Below, one piece after another: positions 15,959 to 24,381 of a stretch of DNA of 64,000 bases. A program made the translations under genes and the position numbers. The DNA is from Nocardioides sp. Root240 (lineage in GTDB: Bacteria > Actinomycetota > Actinomycetes > Propionibacteriales > Nocardioidaceae), in NCBI RefSeq assembly GCF_001428825.1, contig NZ_LMIT01000011.1, positions 140,859 through 204,858 on the forward strand, written 5' to 3'. The notes below the pieces were generated by a model that was not told the DNA's origin, searched no databases, and saw nothing but the letters and a program-made list of their open reading frames with translations. Each line of letters starts with the position of its first letter. Position 1 is the first letter of the stretch.

Positions 15959-17053
15959 ATGAACGACTTCTGGTACGGCAAGCGTGTGCTCATCACGGGC
16001 GGCGACGGCTTCGTGGCCAGCAACCTGGCCGACGCGCTGATGAAGAAGGGCGCGGTCGTGACCATCACGGTCCGCCACAACCGCCCGGTGCCGACGGCCG
16101 ACCTGCTCGGGCACATCGACCGTCCCGACGTCGAGGTCTGCGACATGGACGACTTCGCGCAGGTCCAGCGCGTGGTCAACCGCCACCAGATCGACACGAT
16201 CTTCCATCTCGCCGCATCGGCCATCGTCAGCGATGCGGCCAACGCGCCGATGAGCACGCTGCACAACAACATCCTCCCGACGATGAACCTGCTCGAGGCC
16301 GCGCGCATCAACGAGGTGCCGCGCGTCGTGATCGCCTCGACCGACAAGTCCTACGGCGACCACGCCGACGCCGACGACCCCGAGCCGCTGCCGTACGTCG
16401 AGACCCACGCGCTGCGCGGCCTCGACGTCTACTCGGCCTCCAAGGCCTGCGCGGACCTGATCACGCAGACCTACTCGTTCCAGTTCAAGGTGCCGGCGCT
16501 GATCGTGCGCTCGTGCAACATCTACGGCTCCGGCGACCTGAACTTCTCGCGCCTGATCCCCCGCACCAGCCTGCGGATGATGGCCGGCAAGGCCCCGGTC
16601 ATCAACCTCGGCAACGCCGACGTGCTGCGCGAGTACATCTACATCGACGACCTGTGCGACGCCTACCTGTTCCTCGCCGAGAACATGGAGCGCCACTACG
16701 CCCAGGAGATGCCGCGCACCGGCCGCTCGACGTACGGCTGGGCGGCCTACAACGTCGGCGCCTTCACCTCCGGCACCGACCAGCCGATCGAGAGCTTCTC
16801 GAACATCAAGAGCGTCACCCAGGTCATCGACACCATCAAGGGCGTCCTCGGCACCGACCTCGAGCCGACCACCATCCCGAAGCCGGACAACTTCATCGAG
16901 ATCCCGGACCAGTTCCTCGACTCGAAGAAGCTCCACGACTTCGGCTTCGTCCCGAAGATCGACTTCACCGAGGGCGTACGCCGCACCATCGACTGGTACG
17001 CCAAGCACCAGGAGCTGCTGACCAAGCTCGGCGCACGCTACGTGCTCGACTGA
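15959..17053 (+). CDS. CDP-glucose 4,6-dehydratase-like SDR
   Basis: This 364-residue extended SDR begins MNDFWYGKRVLITGGDGFVA, where the cofactor motif is TGGDGFVASNL. It continues with FHLAASAIVSDA and ASTDKSYGDH, and the catalytic pair lies in YSASKACADLI. The TDKSYG and SKACADL blocks are typical of CDP-glucose 4,6-dehydratases (RfbG), which make CDP-4-keto-6-deoxyglucose for 3,6-dideoxy or branched sugars. Other nucleotide-sugar substrates cannot be excluded. ATG 15959 lies 143 bp from the divergent glycosyltransferase. Downstream lies a 514-bp noncoding stretch rich in repeats. Confidence 0.8.
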   Translation: MNDFWYGKRVLITGGDGFVASNLADALMKKGAVVTITVRHNRPVPTADLLGHIDRPDVEVCDMDDFAQVQRVVNRHQIDTIFHLAASAIVSDAANAPMSTLHNNILPTMNLLEAARINEVPRVVIASTDKSYGDHADADDPEPLPYVETHALRGLDVYSASKACADLITQTYSFQFKVPALIVRSCNIYGSGDLNFSRLIPRTSLRMMAGKAPVINLGNADVLREYIYIDDLCDAYLFLAENMERHYAQEMPRTGRSTYGWAAYNVGAFTSGTDQPIESFSNIKSVTQVIDTIKGVLGTDLEPTTIPKPDNFIEIPDQFLDSKKLHDFGFVPKIDFTEGVRRTIDWYAKHQELLTKLGARYVLD

Positions 17054-17191
17054 GACACCCCGCCTTCCGATCAGCCCCGTCCGGTGCGAGCGCACCGGAC
17101 GGGGCTGGTGTCCTTTTCGCCGCCCGACGAGCCCACCTGTCACGGACGGACGCCGGTCGGGTGCGGTTTCCTGGACGGTCGGCTTTCCAAA

Positions 17192-17331
17192 CGGCAGCGA
17201 CGGCGAGGCCTGGGCGGTGGGTCGGGTCCGGCGGCCGGGTTACGGACCGGCGCTCGCAGGAGGGCCCCGTTGTGGGCAGAAACTGCAGGTTCCGGGCCGT
17301 TCTTCTTGCGGTTTGTGCCCAATCGACGGGT
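17192..17331. repeat. 140-bp dispersed repeat, copy B2
   Basis: This copy aligns base for base to 10640-10779 with about 80 percent identity by hand count. Like copy B1 it sits between two convergent glycan genes. Differences are scattered rather than concentrated at every third position, which argues against coding constraint. AACTGCA and TGCGGTT at the right can still pair with one G-U. Confidence 0.8.
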
Positions 17332-17426
17332 GTCCTGGCCGAGATCGGACCCGCGAGCGATCCACGCCCGTCGGCGGCCGCCTTGGCGGCGGCGCGGGCG
17401 AAGCCCGTGCCGACAACCGCGCCGAC

Positions 17427-17519
17427 AGCCGACCGGCAGGGCCCCGGGGTCAAGGCCGCCGAAGGCGCCGCGCAGCGGGCGAGCGCAGCGAGCGCCTTGA
17501 CGCCGGGGGACGGTCGGCT
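17427..17519. repeat. 93-bp two-tier hairpin
   Basis: Outer arms AGCCGACCG (17427) and CGGTCGGCT (17511) are perfect complements. Inner arms CCCCGGGGTCAAGGC (17442) and GCCTTGACGCCGGGG (17494) pair with one mismatch. The structure lies 49 bp past the stop of the leftward SDR gene, so it may terminate that transcript. Its size exceeds a simple terminator, and it may be a repeat element of its own. Confidence 0.7.
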
Positions 17520-17567
17520 ACGCGCGGCCGCCGGAGCTACCGCGACGAGCCACCGCAGCAGGCGCCG

Positions 17568-18539
17568 CTACACGTACGCCAGTGATTCTTCGGCGCCCGT
17601 CCGCAGCCGCTCGAGGTCGGCGGCGACCATCGCGTCGATCGTCTCCTCGAAGCTGACGCTCGCACGCCAGCCGAGCGCGGCGGCGGCCGGCTCCGGGTCC
17701 GCGACGAGGAAGGCCGTGTCGGCAGGCCGCACGAGGGCGGGGTCCTGCTCGACGTACCCGTCGGCGCCGTCGAGCCCCGCGGCGACGAAGGCACGCTCCA
17801 CGAGGTCGCGCAGGCCGTGGGGGCGTCCGGTGCCGATCGGCAGGTCCACCGGTACGTCGGCCGCGAGCATCAGCCGCACGGCCTCGACGTAGTCGCCCGC
17901 GAAGCCCCAGTCGCGCACCACGTCGAGGTTGCCGAGCACCAGCCGGTCGCTCTTGCCGAGCGCGATCTCGGCCGCGCCGCGGGTGATCTTGCGGCTGACG
18001 AAGGTCTGCGCCCGCAGGGGGCTCTCGTGGATGTAGAGGCGGCCGAAGCAGGCGGCCAGGCCGGCGTCGCGCGCCGCGCGGACGACGTCCTCTGCCGCGG
18101 CCTTCGACCGGGCGTAGGGGCTCGCGGTCGCTTCCCCGCTCACCTCGGCCGACGACGCCTGGAAGAGGCGGACGTCGCGCCGCGTGCGGTCGCGCAGCCG
18201 GCGGGCCGCGTCGACGAGCACCTCGACAGCGGTCTGGTTGACCGCGACCGTCAGCTCCGGCTCCTGCCAGCTGCGGCCGACCGAACTGACCGCCGCGAGG
18301 TTGTAGACCTCGTCGGGCTCGACGTCCGCGACGAGTGCCGCGAGGCCCGCGGCGTCGCGCAGGTCGAGCTCGCGCAGGTCGACCCCGCCCAGGTATGTCG
18401 CGCGGGCGTCGCCGGCACCGAAGCCCGGCGTGACCGTGCCGACGACGCGGTGGCCGTCGGCGACGAGGGAGCGAGCCAGGTAGATCCCGTCCTGTCCGGC
18501 GGCTCCGGTCACCAGTGCCGTGCGAACGCGGGATGTCAC
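17568..18539 (-). CDS. GDP-mannose 4,6-dehydratase-like SDR
   Basis: This 323-residue extended SDR is a second gmd homologue, with TGAAGQDGIYLARSL at the cofactor site, NLAAVSSVGRSWQ, SPYARSKAAAEDV around the catalytic Tyr/Lys, and HESPLRAQTFVSRKIT as the GMD-family signature. It lacks the [11 protein letters not shown]-type loop of gmd at 11732 and has TVTPGFGAG instead, so cofactor or substrate use may differ. It could be another GDP-hexose dehydratase or a reductase of the GDP-6-deoxy pathway. It starts at ATG 18539, divergent from the GDP-mannose epimerase-like gene. Confidence 0.82.
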   Translation of the reverse strand: MTSRVRTALVTGAAGQDGIYLARSLVADGHRVVGTVTPGFGAGDARATYLGGVDLRELDLRDAAGLAALVADVEPDEVYNLAAVSSVGRSWQEPELTVAVNQTAVEVLVDAARRLRDRTRRDVRLFQASSAEVSGEATASPYARSKAAAEDVVRAARDAGLAACFGRLYIHESPLRAQTFVSRKITRGAAEIALGKSDRLVLGNLDVVRDWGFAGDYVEAVRLMLAADVPVDLPIGTGRPHGLRDLVERAFVAAGLDGADGYVEQDPALVRPADTAFLVADPEPAAAALGWRASVSFEETIDAMVAADLERLRTGAEESLAYV

Positions 18540-18662
18540 GGCCGTAGTCTAGGAGGGCCGGGCTGCCCCCACGTCCCGGATCGGCCGTGACGGACGACGA
18601 AGGTGTTCGTTGGTAGGGCATCGCTGGGGGGCGACCATCACACTCTTCTTGGAGGAACAAGC

Positions 18663-19646
18663 ATGAACGCGGGCCCAGTGGATGTTCTCGTCGCGGGTGG
18701 CGGTGGCTTCATCGGAGGTCACCTGGTCGCCGACCTGCTCGCCCAGGGCAAGACCGTTCGCTCGGTCGACGTGAAGCCGCTCGACGAGTGGTACCAGGTC
18801 CACCCGGACGCGCAGAACAGCGTCGGCGACCTCTCCCTCCTCGACCAGGCCGAGGCCGCGACCCAGGGCGCGCGCGAGGTCTACATGCTCGCCGCCGACA
18901 TGGGCGGCATGGGCTTCATCGAGAACAACAAGGCCCTGTGCATGCTGACGGTGCTGACCAGCACGCACATGCTGCAGGCCGCGCAGAAGTACGACGTCGA
19001 GCGCTACTTCTACTCCTCGTCCGCGTGCGTCTACGCCGCCGACAAGCAGACCGACCCGTCGGTCACCGCCCTCAAGGAGTCCGACGCCTACCCGGCCATG
19101 CCGGAGGACGGCTACGGCTGGGAGAAGCTCTTCTCCGAGCGGATGGCCCGCCACTTCCGCGAGGACTTCGGCCTCACCACGCGCATGGCCCGCTACCACA
19201 ACGTCTACGGCCCCGAGGGCACGTGGACCGGCGGTCGCGAGAAGGCCCCCGCCGCCGTCTGCCGCAAGATCGCCGAGGCGGTCATCTCCGGCAAGCACGA
19301 GCTGGAGATCTGGGGCGACGGCGAGCAGACCCGCAGCTTCATGTACATCGACGACTGCGTGAAGGGCTCCCAGATGATCCTGGCGAGCGACCACGTCGAG
19401 CCGATCAACCTGGGCTCCGCCGAGCTGGTGTCGATCAACCAGCTGTACTCCATCGTCGAGGACATCGCCGGCATCACGTGCAAGCGCAACTACGACCTCA
19501 GCGCGCCGCAGGGCGTCCGGGGCCGCAACTCCGACAACACCGAGATCAACGAGGTCTTCGGCTGGGAGCCCTCGATCAGCCTCGCCGACGGCCTGGCGAA
19601 GACCTATGCGTGGGTCTACGACCAGGTCAAGCGCGCGCAGGGCTGA
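18663..19646 (+). CDS. GDP-mannose 3,5-epimerase-like SDR
   Basis: This 327-residue extended SDR carries VAGGGGFIGGHL at the NAD site and AADMGGMGFIENN near residue 78, a block typical of GDP-mannose 3',5'-epimerases. The catalytic Tyr/Lys lie in YGWEKLFSERM, preceded by SSSACVYA. Such enzymes convert GDP-D-mannose to GDP-L-galactose or GDP-L-gulose. ATG 18663 follows a strong GGAGG site (TTGGAGGAACAAGC), which rules out the longer open frame from 18603. It is followed after 4 nt by a glycosyltransferase, so donor synthesis and transfer are linked. Substrate assignment rests on motif similarity. Confidence 0.85.
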   Translation: MNAGPVDVLVAGGGGFIGGHLVADLLAQGKTVRSVDVKPLDEWYQVHPDAQNSVGDLSLLDQAEAATQGAREVYMLAADMGGMGFIENNKALCMLTVLTSTHMLQAAQKYDVERYFYSSSACVYAADKQTDPSVTALKESDAYPAMPEDGYGWEKLFSERMARHFREDFGLTTRMARYHNVYGPEGTWTGGREKAPAAVCRKIAEAVISGKHELEIWGDGEQTRSFMYIDDCVKGSQMILASDHVEPINLGSAELVSINQLYSIVEDIAGITCKRNYDLSAPQGVRGRNSDNTEINEVFGWEPSISLADGLAKTYAWVYDQVKRAQG

Positions 19647-19650
19647 CGCG

Positions 19651-20841
19651 TTGCGGATCCTCGTCCACGACCACAGCGGGCACCCCTTCCAGGCCGAGCT
19701 GAGCCGTGAGCTGGCCCGGCGCGGGCACGACGTCACCCACTCGTACGTCGAGGGCTACGTCTCGGGCAAGGGCAAGCTCGAGGCAGCCCCCGGCGAGACG
19801 ATCACCTTCGAGGGGATCGGCGGCGCCAAGGTCATCGACAACCAGGCGATGCTCCAGCGCCTGGTCCGCGAGACCGCTCGCGGGTTCGAGCTGGTGCGCC
19901 ACGTCCGGAAGGTCAACCCGGACATCGCGCTGATGTCGAACGTGCAGATCCCGACGCTGGTGATCTTCGCGTTCTTCATGGCCGTGCTGCGGCGCCCGTG
20001 GGTGCTGTGGCACCAGGACGTCTACGCCGTCGCGATCCGCTCGTTCGCGGGCAAGAAGCTCCCGAAGGGCTTCGCGCTCGTCGCCCGGGCGTTCGAGGTG
20101 GCCGAGCGCTGGTGCTCGCGGCGGGCCGCGGCCATCGTCGTGATCGCGCCGTCCTTCGTCCCGGTCCACGAGAAGTGGGGTACGGCCGACAAGGTCACGG
20201 TGATCCCGAACTGGGCACCGCTCGACGAGATCCGGCCGACCCCGCGCAAGAACGAGTGGGCCGCCGAGAACGGGCTCGACGACGTCCAGACCCTGGTCTA
20301 CTCCGGCACGCTGGGCCTCAAGCACAACCCGGCACTGCTGGTCCGCCTCGCCAAGGCGACCATCGACGCCGGCCGCCCGGTGCGACTGGTCGTCGTGAAC
20401 TCGGGCCCGGCGGTCGACGTGCTGAGTGCCGAGGCGCAGCGCCTCGGCGTCGAGATCACACTGCTCCCCTTCCAGCCCTACGAGCGGCTGCCGGAGGTGC
20501 TCGGCACGGGTGACCTGCTCGTCGTGCTGCTCGAGCAGGAGGCCGGGGCCTTCTCCGTCCCGTCCAAGACCCTGTCCTACCTCTGCGCCGGCCGGCCGGT
20601 GCTCGGGCTGATGCCGGGCGAGAACCTCGCCTCGGCGCTCGTGACCCGCGCCGGCGGCCTGGTGCTGCCCCCGACCGACGCCTCGATGCCTGAGGCCGCC
20701 GCCTGGGTCGCGAAGGTCCTGACCGACGACGACCTGCGCCAGGAGCTCGGGGAGGCGTCCCGCGACCTCGCCGAGCAGGAGTTCGCGCTGCAGCGCCTGG
20801 CCTCGAGGTTCGAACAGCTGCTCGAAAAAGGAAAACGCTGA
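19651..20841 (+). CDS. WbuB-like GT4 glycosyltransferase
   Basis: This 396-residue GT-B glycosyltransferase contains VHDHSGHPFQ near the start, VIPNWAPLDEI in the linker, YSGTLGLKHN at the donor strand, and a C-terminal SVPSKTLSYLCAGRPVLG motif typical of WbuB-type enzymes. These often add the second sugar in O-antigen or exopolysaccharide units. A hydrophobic segment near residue 95 (LVIFAFFMAVL) may attach it to the membrane. TTG 19651 is 4 nt after the epimerase stop, and no better start exists upstream. It probably uses the epimerised GDP-sugar or an N-acetylated UDP-sugar. Confidence 0.85.
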   Translation: MRILVHDHSGHPFQAELSRELARRGHDVTHSYVEGYVSGKGKLEAAPGETITFEGIGGAKVIDNQAMLQRLVRETARGFELVRHVRKVNPDIALMSNVQIPTLVIFAFFMAVLRRPWVLWHQDVYAVAIRSFAGKKLPKGFALVARAFEVAERWCSRRAAAIVVIAPSFVPVHEKWGTADKVTVIPNWAPLDEIRPTPRKNEWAAENGLDDVQTLVYSGTLGLKHNPALLVRLAKATIDAGRPVRLVVVNSGPAVDVLSAEAQRLGVEITLLPFQPYERLPEVLGTGDLLVVLLEQEAGAFSVPSKTLSYLCAGRPVLGLMPGENLASALVTRAGGLVLPPTDASMPEAAAWVAKVLTDDDLRQELGEASRDLAEQEFALQRLASRFEQLLEKGKR

Positions 20842-20979
20842 GAGGCATTGCCTCGAACGTTTCGATGTAACACGTATCTCTTTCTGAACTCGCTCGTTGG
20901 CTTGCATGTGCGGGTGCCCCCATCCCGCATCGCGGCGACCGGATATCTCGGGCTGGTCATCGACAGGAGGTTTGCAGCT

Positions 20980-21684
20980 TTGCGCAAGCGCGTTTTCGAC
21001 GTCGTCGTCATCTGCCTCGCTGCCGTCGTCTGGGTCCCTGTGGTGACCCTCTCGGCTGCGGCCGTCCTCATCTTCTCCGGACGCCCGATCTTCTACCGCT
21101 CCCGGCGGTGGGTCGGCCCCGGCACCATCATCGAGATGGTGAAGCTGAGGGTGATGGTCCGCGACGCCAACAAGGTGGTCGCCCCGGTCGACGCCGGCCG
21201 GTTCCTGAACACCCCGCCCGACTCGCCCCTCTACACCGGTGTCGGTCGGATCCTCGACCGCCTCGGCCTCAACGAGATCCCCCAGTTCGTCCACGTCCTG
21301 CGTGGCGACATGACCATCGTCGGCGCCCGCCCCCTGACCGAGATGGTCCGCGAGGCGCTCGTCGAGCTCCACCCCGACCTCGACACCCGGTGGGAGACTC
21401 CCGCCGGCCTCACCGGCCTGCCGCAGCTGATCGGCCGGCACGGGGTCACCGACCAGCAGCGACTCGAGCTCGAGGCGGCCTACTCGCACCGCGCCGCGAC
21501 CCGGCCCAGCGTGATCCTCGACTTCCGGATCCTGCTGTCCACGGTCCTGATCACCTTCGGGCTCAAGAAGCCGATGACCTACGACAAGGCCATGGCCATG
21601 GCGATCGGCCGGCCGGCCCGTCGTACCGTCCAGGTCCCCGACCTCAGCACCGGCTACTACGGTGCCGAGGCGGACGTCGCCTGA
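20980..21684 (+). CDS. Phosphoglycosyl transferase (bacterial sugar transferase)
   Basis: This 234-residue monotopic enzyme starts glycan assembly by moving a sugar-1-phosphate from a nucleotide sugar to undecaprenyl phosphate. The single N-terminal membrane helix is VVVICLAAVVWVPVVTLSAA, followed by RPIFYRSRRWV, EMVKLRVM, and the family signature LGLNEIPQFVHVLRGDM then VGARPL. The start is TTG 20980, because AGGAGG (20965-20970) lies 9 nt upstream; the longer open frame from 20848 has no ribosome site. The preceding 138 bp are notably less GC-rich and probably hold a promoter. Confidence 0.88.
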   Translation: MRKRVFDVVVICLAAVVWVPVVTLSAAAVLIFSGRPIFYRSRRWVGPGTIIEMVKLRVMVRDANKVVAPVDAGRFLNTPPDSPLYTGVGRILDRLGLNEIPQFVHVLRGDMTIVGARPLTEMVREALVELHPDLDTRWETPAGLTGLPQLIGRHGVTDQQRLELEAAYSHRAATRPSVILDFRILLSTVLITFGLKKPMTYDKAMAMAIGRPARRTVQVPDLSTGYYGAEADVA

Positions 21685-21700
21685 CGCCCACCAGCACGCA

Positions 21701-21733
21701 CAGGAGCCCCCGGCCAGTGGCCGGGGGCTCCTG
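21701..21733. terminator. Bidirectional hairpin between convergent genes
   Basis: A perfect 15-bp GC-rich stem (CAGGAGCCCCCGGCC and its complement) encloses a 3-nt loop. It lies between the stops of the phosphoglycosyl transferase (21684) and the convergent TylF-like gene (21752). No T-tract follows in either direction, as is common in high-GC actinobacteria. Confidence 0.75.
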
Positions 21734-21751
21734 CGTCGGTGCGGGCCCGCG

Positions 21752-22468
21752 TCAGCGCATCTGGATGGCGACCTGGCCGAAGTAGTGCCAGGCGTGGGCC
21801 AGCACGTCGTACTCCCGCATGTACGCCGAGCAGTAGTCCTCCAACGCCCGGAACTCGTTGAGCGCCGAGGAGAACTCGTCGAAGATCACGATCGTCCCGG
21901 GCGTCAGCAGAGCGTTGAACCGGGTCAGCACGTAGAGCGCGGACGAGTACAGGTCGGCGTCGATGTGCACGACCATCTGGTGCCGCGGCGTGAACGTCTC
22001 CAGGAACGGGTCGACGCTCTCCTGGAACCAGCCGGCGACGAACGAGACCCGCTCGTCGTCGATCTCCGGCACCACTCCCTGGAGGTCGAAGTGCGCGGCC
22101 GCGATGCTGCGGTCGAAGCGCTTCCACTCCTCCGGCAGGCCCTCGAACGAGTCGAAGCCGAAGAAGCGGGAGTCCCGGTTCGTGTTGAGGTCGGCCCAGT
22201 GCCGGACCGAGCGGCCCTCGAACACGCCGAACTCGAGGTAGTCGATCGCCTTGTCGCCGATCAGCTCGGCGTGCAGGTGGTCGTACATGAGCTCGCGGTC
22301 CGTGAACGCCGGGGTGCCGGCCGGGACGTGCTCACGACGCCACGTCTCGATCTTGGGGAGGTTGACGATCGTGTCGAGGCGGCGGCTGTCGCGTCCGGCC
22401 TTCGCGATCGCGACCTTGGACGAGAGCCGCGCCCTCGCCAGGGCGCGCTGTACTGCTGCTGGGGGCAT
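21752..22468 (-). CDS. TylF/macrocin O-methyltransferase-like protein
   Basis: This 238-residue SAM- and metal-dependent methyltransferase resembles TylF, with YLEFGVFEGRSVRHWAD (SAM motif), FFGFDSFEGLPEEW, VHIDADLYSSALYVL and VIFDEFSS. In TylF-type enzymes such aspartates bind the divalent metal. The family O-methylates deoxysugars of natural products and glycans. ATG 22468 has AGGAG 9 nt upstream; GTG 3 nt before it is equally spaced. It follows the polymerase-like gene (stop-to-start gap 47 nt) on the same strand and may share its transcript. It likely caps or decorates sugars of this locus. Confidence 0.87.
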   Translation of the reverse strand: MPPAAVQRALARARLSSKVAIAKAGRDSRRLDTIVNLPKIETWRREHVPAGTPAFTDRELMYDHLHAELIGDKAIDYLEFGVFEGRSVRHWADLNTNRDSRFFGFDSFEGLPEEWKRFDRSIAAAHFDLQGVVPEIDDERVSFVAGWFQESVDPFLETFTPRHQMVVHIDADLYSSALYVLTRFNALLTPGTIVIFDEFSSALNEFRALEDYCSAYMREYDVLAHAWHYFGQVAIQMR

Positions 22469-22515
22469 CACCGAGATCTCCTGCGGCGCCGTGTGGGGTG
22501 GAGGAGCGCCGCTCT

Positions 22516-23895
22516 TTACCCAATCACAGGACGCGGTGCGGATGCCGCCCCGGTGTCCGTCACGTCCGGCTCGGCGGCCTCGTCGCCGTCCTCCCGGCCG
22601 CCGGAGCCGGCGCGCACGGCGAGCAGGATCGCGGGCGCCATCGGCACCCACAGCGTGTGGTCCTCGAGTGCCGGGAACGTCGGCGTGATCGCGATGAACG
22701 CCCACACGGCGTACCCGATGCGACGGTTCGGGTGGTTGCCGATGATCGGGCGCGCGAGCGTGAAGAGCACGAGGAGGTAGCCGAGCAGCCCGACGATGCC
22801 GATGCTCGCCGCGACCGCCAGCAACACGTTGTGGGCGTAGATCGAGTCGGCGAATCCGTTGCCCAGGATCGGGTGCTGGAGGAAGAGGTCGACACCGAAC
22901 TTCTGGGCCTCGGTGCGGGCCTTGTCGGCGCCGAGTGCGTCGGCCGAACCGGCGAGCCGGGTGATCGCGGAGCCCTCGCCCGACTGGCCGACGATGTAGG
23001 GCAGGGAGAAGACGAAGAGGGCGCCGCCGATGGCGAGCAGGAATCCCTTGAAGGCCGACCGCTCGACGAACGGGACCATCAGGATCAGGCCGGCGAGCAC
23101 CGCGACGCCGGCCCGGCTGCCGCTGATGACGACCGACCCGGCGGACGCGGCGGCGAAGCCGGCCACCATGACGCGGTACCAGACCGCGTCGTTGCGACGC
23201 CACAGGTACATCAGCACCGCGAAGGCCATCACGCCCGCGCCGCCGAACTCGTTCGGGTGGTTGGCCATGCCCTGGTTGCGGTTGCCGACCGCGCCGCCGA
23301 CGGGGGCGTAGGCCAGGCTGACCATCTGCCCGGCGACGTAGCACCAGAGCAGGATGTCGATGGTCCGCCAGCTCGGCGCCCACAGCGCGAGCAGGCCCAG
23401 GAGCCCGACGATCATGACCAGCCACTGGGCGAACTGGACCGCGCTGATGAACGGCGCCGGCGAGAAGACCGTCGACAGGGTGCCGGTCACCAGGATCAGC
23501 GAGATGCCGATGATGTAGGTCAGCGGCAGGTTCAGCGAGCGGCGCATCAGGGTCGGGACCAGCAGCAGCACGGCCAGCGCGAACACCAGGTCCGTCGGCG
23601 AGATCGGGCTCTCGGCACCGCCGGGCGAGATCACGCCCTTGTACATCGGCGAGGTCGCGAAGGCCAGCATCATGGCGGCCATGGCGACCCGCTCACGACC
23701 GAGGACGGCCAGCGCGACGACACCCCCGGCGACCATCAGCGCCAGCGCCGCGGCGATCGGGCCGCGCGAGGAGGCGGCGACCAGCGCGATCGTCAGGCCC
23801 CACAGGCCCACGGTCACCAGGCGCCGCTCGACGACACCCGTGGTCTCCTGACCGGTCGACGAGCTCATCGCGGGCGCGACACTCTGGTTCGACAC
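22516..23895 (-). CDS. O-antigen polymerase/ligase family membrane protein
   Basis: This 459-residue protein has about 12 membrane segments starting near residue 30 and a large extracytoplasmic loop. It ends in the O-antigen ligase/polymerase signature HPILGNGFADSIYAHNVLL near residue 365, where the His is usually essential. It should polymerise or ligate lipid-linked glycan units outside the membrane. GTG 23895 is preceded by AAGGAG 4 nt upstream. The Asp/Glu-rich C-terminal tail (REDGDEAAEPDVTDTG) is probably disordered and cytoplasmic. With the flippase (4534) and phosphoglycosyl transferase (20980) it completes a Wzx/Wzy-type route. Confidence 0.86.
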   Translation of the reverse strand: MSNQSVAPAMSSSTGQETTGVVERRLVTVGLWGLTIALVAASSRGPIAAALALMVAGGVVALAVLGRERVAMAAMMLAFATSPMYKGVISPGGAESPISPTDLVFALAVLLLVPTLMRRSLNLPLTYIIGISLILVTGTLSTVFSPAPFISAVQFAQWLVMIVGLLGLLALWAPSWRTIDILLWCYVAGQMVSLAYAPVGGAVGNRNQGMANHPNEFGGAGVMAFAVLMYLWRRNDAVWYRVMVAGFAAASAGSVVISGSRAGVAVLAGLILMVPFVERSAFKGFLLAIGGALFVFSLPYIVGQSGEGSAITRLAGSADALGADKARTEAQKFGVDLFLQHPILGNGFADSIYAHNVLLAVAASIGIVGLLGYLLVLFTLARPIIGNHPNRRIGYAVWAFIAITPTFPALEDHTLWVPMAPAILLAVRAGSGGREDGDEAAEPDVTDTGAASAPRPVIG

Positions 23896-23971
23896 GGTTC
23901 TCCTTCGGCTACGTCCGTCGCGGACGGCGAGGGTGAGTCTAGATCAGGGGCGGGACGGATCCCGCGCTTGA

Positions 23972-24247
23972 TCAGCCGCCGGCGAAGGGCGGCAGGAACT
24001 CGACCGTCTCCCCCGGCCGTACGACGACCTCCGCCGGGTCCCCGGAGGACACCGGCCGGTCGCCGACGAGCACCGAGCACACCTTCACGACGTCGCCGAG
24101 GCGTCCGTCGGGGTGGCGCGCGAGGAGCTCCTCGCGCAGTGCGGTCAGGCTCACCGGACCGGGGACGGCGACCGTCTCCTCCGCCACGCCCGCCGCGGAC
24201 CGCGCGGCGGCCCAGTAGCGGACCCGGATGACCTCGGTCTCATTCAC
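23972..24247 (-). CDS. MoaD/ThiS family sulfur-carrier protein
   Basis: This 91-residue ubiquitin-like protein ends in FLPPFAGG, whose terminal Gly-Gly is the thiocarboxylation site used by MoaD in molybdopterin synthesis or by related sulfur carriers. The body has the beta-grasp pattern ([14 protein letters not shown], then [11 protein letters not shown]). GTG 24247 is selected because the next downstream starts would cut the first strand. It is divergent from glnR, a gene order I recall in many actinobacteria. Without moaE or moaA in the window its pathway is not fixed. Confidence 0.85.
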   Translation of the reverse strand: MNETEVIRVRYWAAARSAAGVAEETVAVPGPVSLTALREELLARHPDGRLGDVVKVCSVLVGDRPVSSGDPAEVVVRPGETVEFLPPFAGG

Positions 24248-24381
24248 CGTCGCGACCCTTCCCCGTTGCCGTCCTGTTTCGATATCCTCCCCTACACGGA
24301 AAACCGGCCGGGGCCCAGCGTTGCGTTTCGGTCTCTCGACATGGGCCTGCACGACCTGCAGGCACCAGTGAGGAGACCCAG

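Larger units (their letters stand above)
17054..17567. other. 514-bp convergent intergenic region, repeat-rich
   Basis: No gene was found between the dehydratase stop (17053) and the SDR stop (17568). The region holds copy B2 of the 140-bp repeat (17192-17331) and a large hairpin (17427-17519). A short hairpin near 17078-17108 (GTCCGGTGCGAGCGCACCGGAC core) probably ends the dehydratase transcript. Small open frames here are explained by GC-biased sequence. Confidence 0.75.

Noticed and set aside
20848-20979. N-terminal extension of the phosphoglycosyl transferase
   Set aside because: The upstream 44 codons lack a ribosome site and family similarity, whereas AGGAGG precedes TTG 20980.
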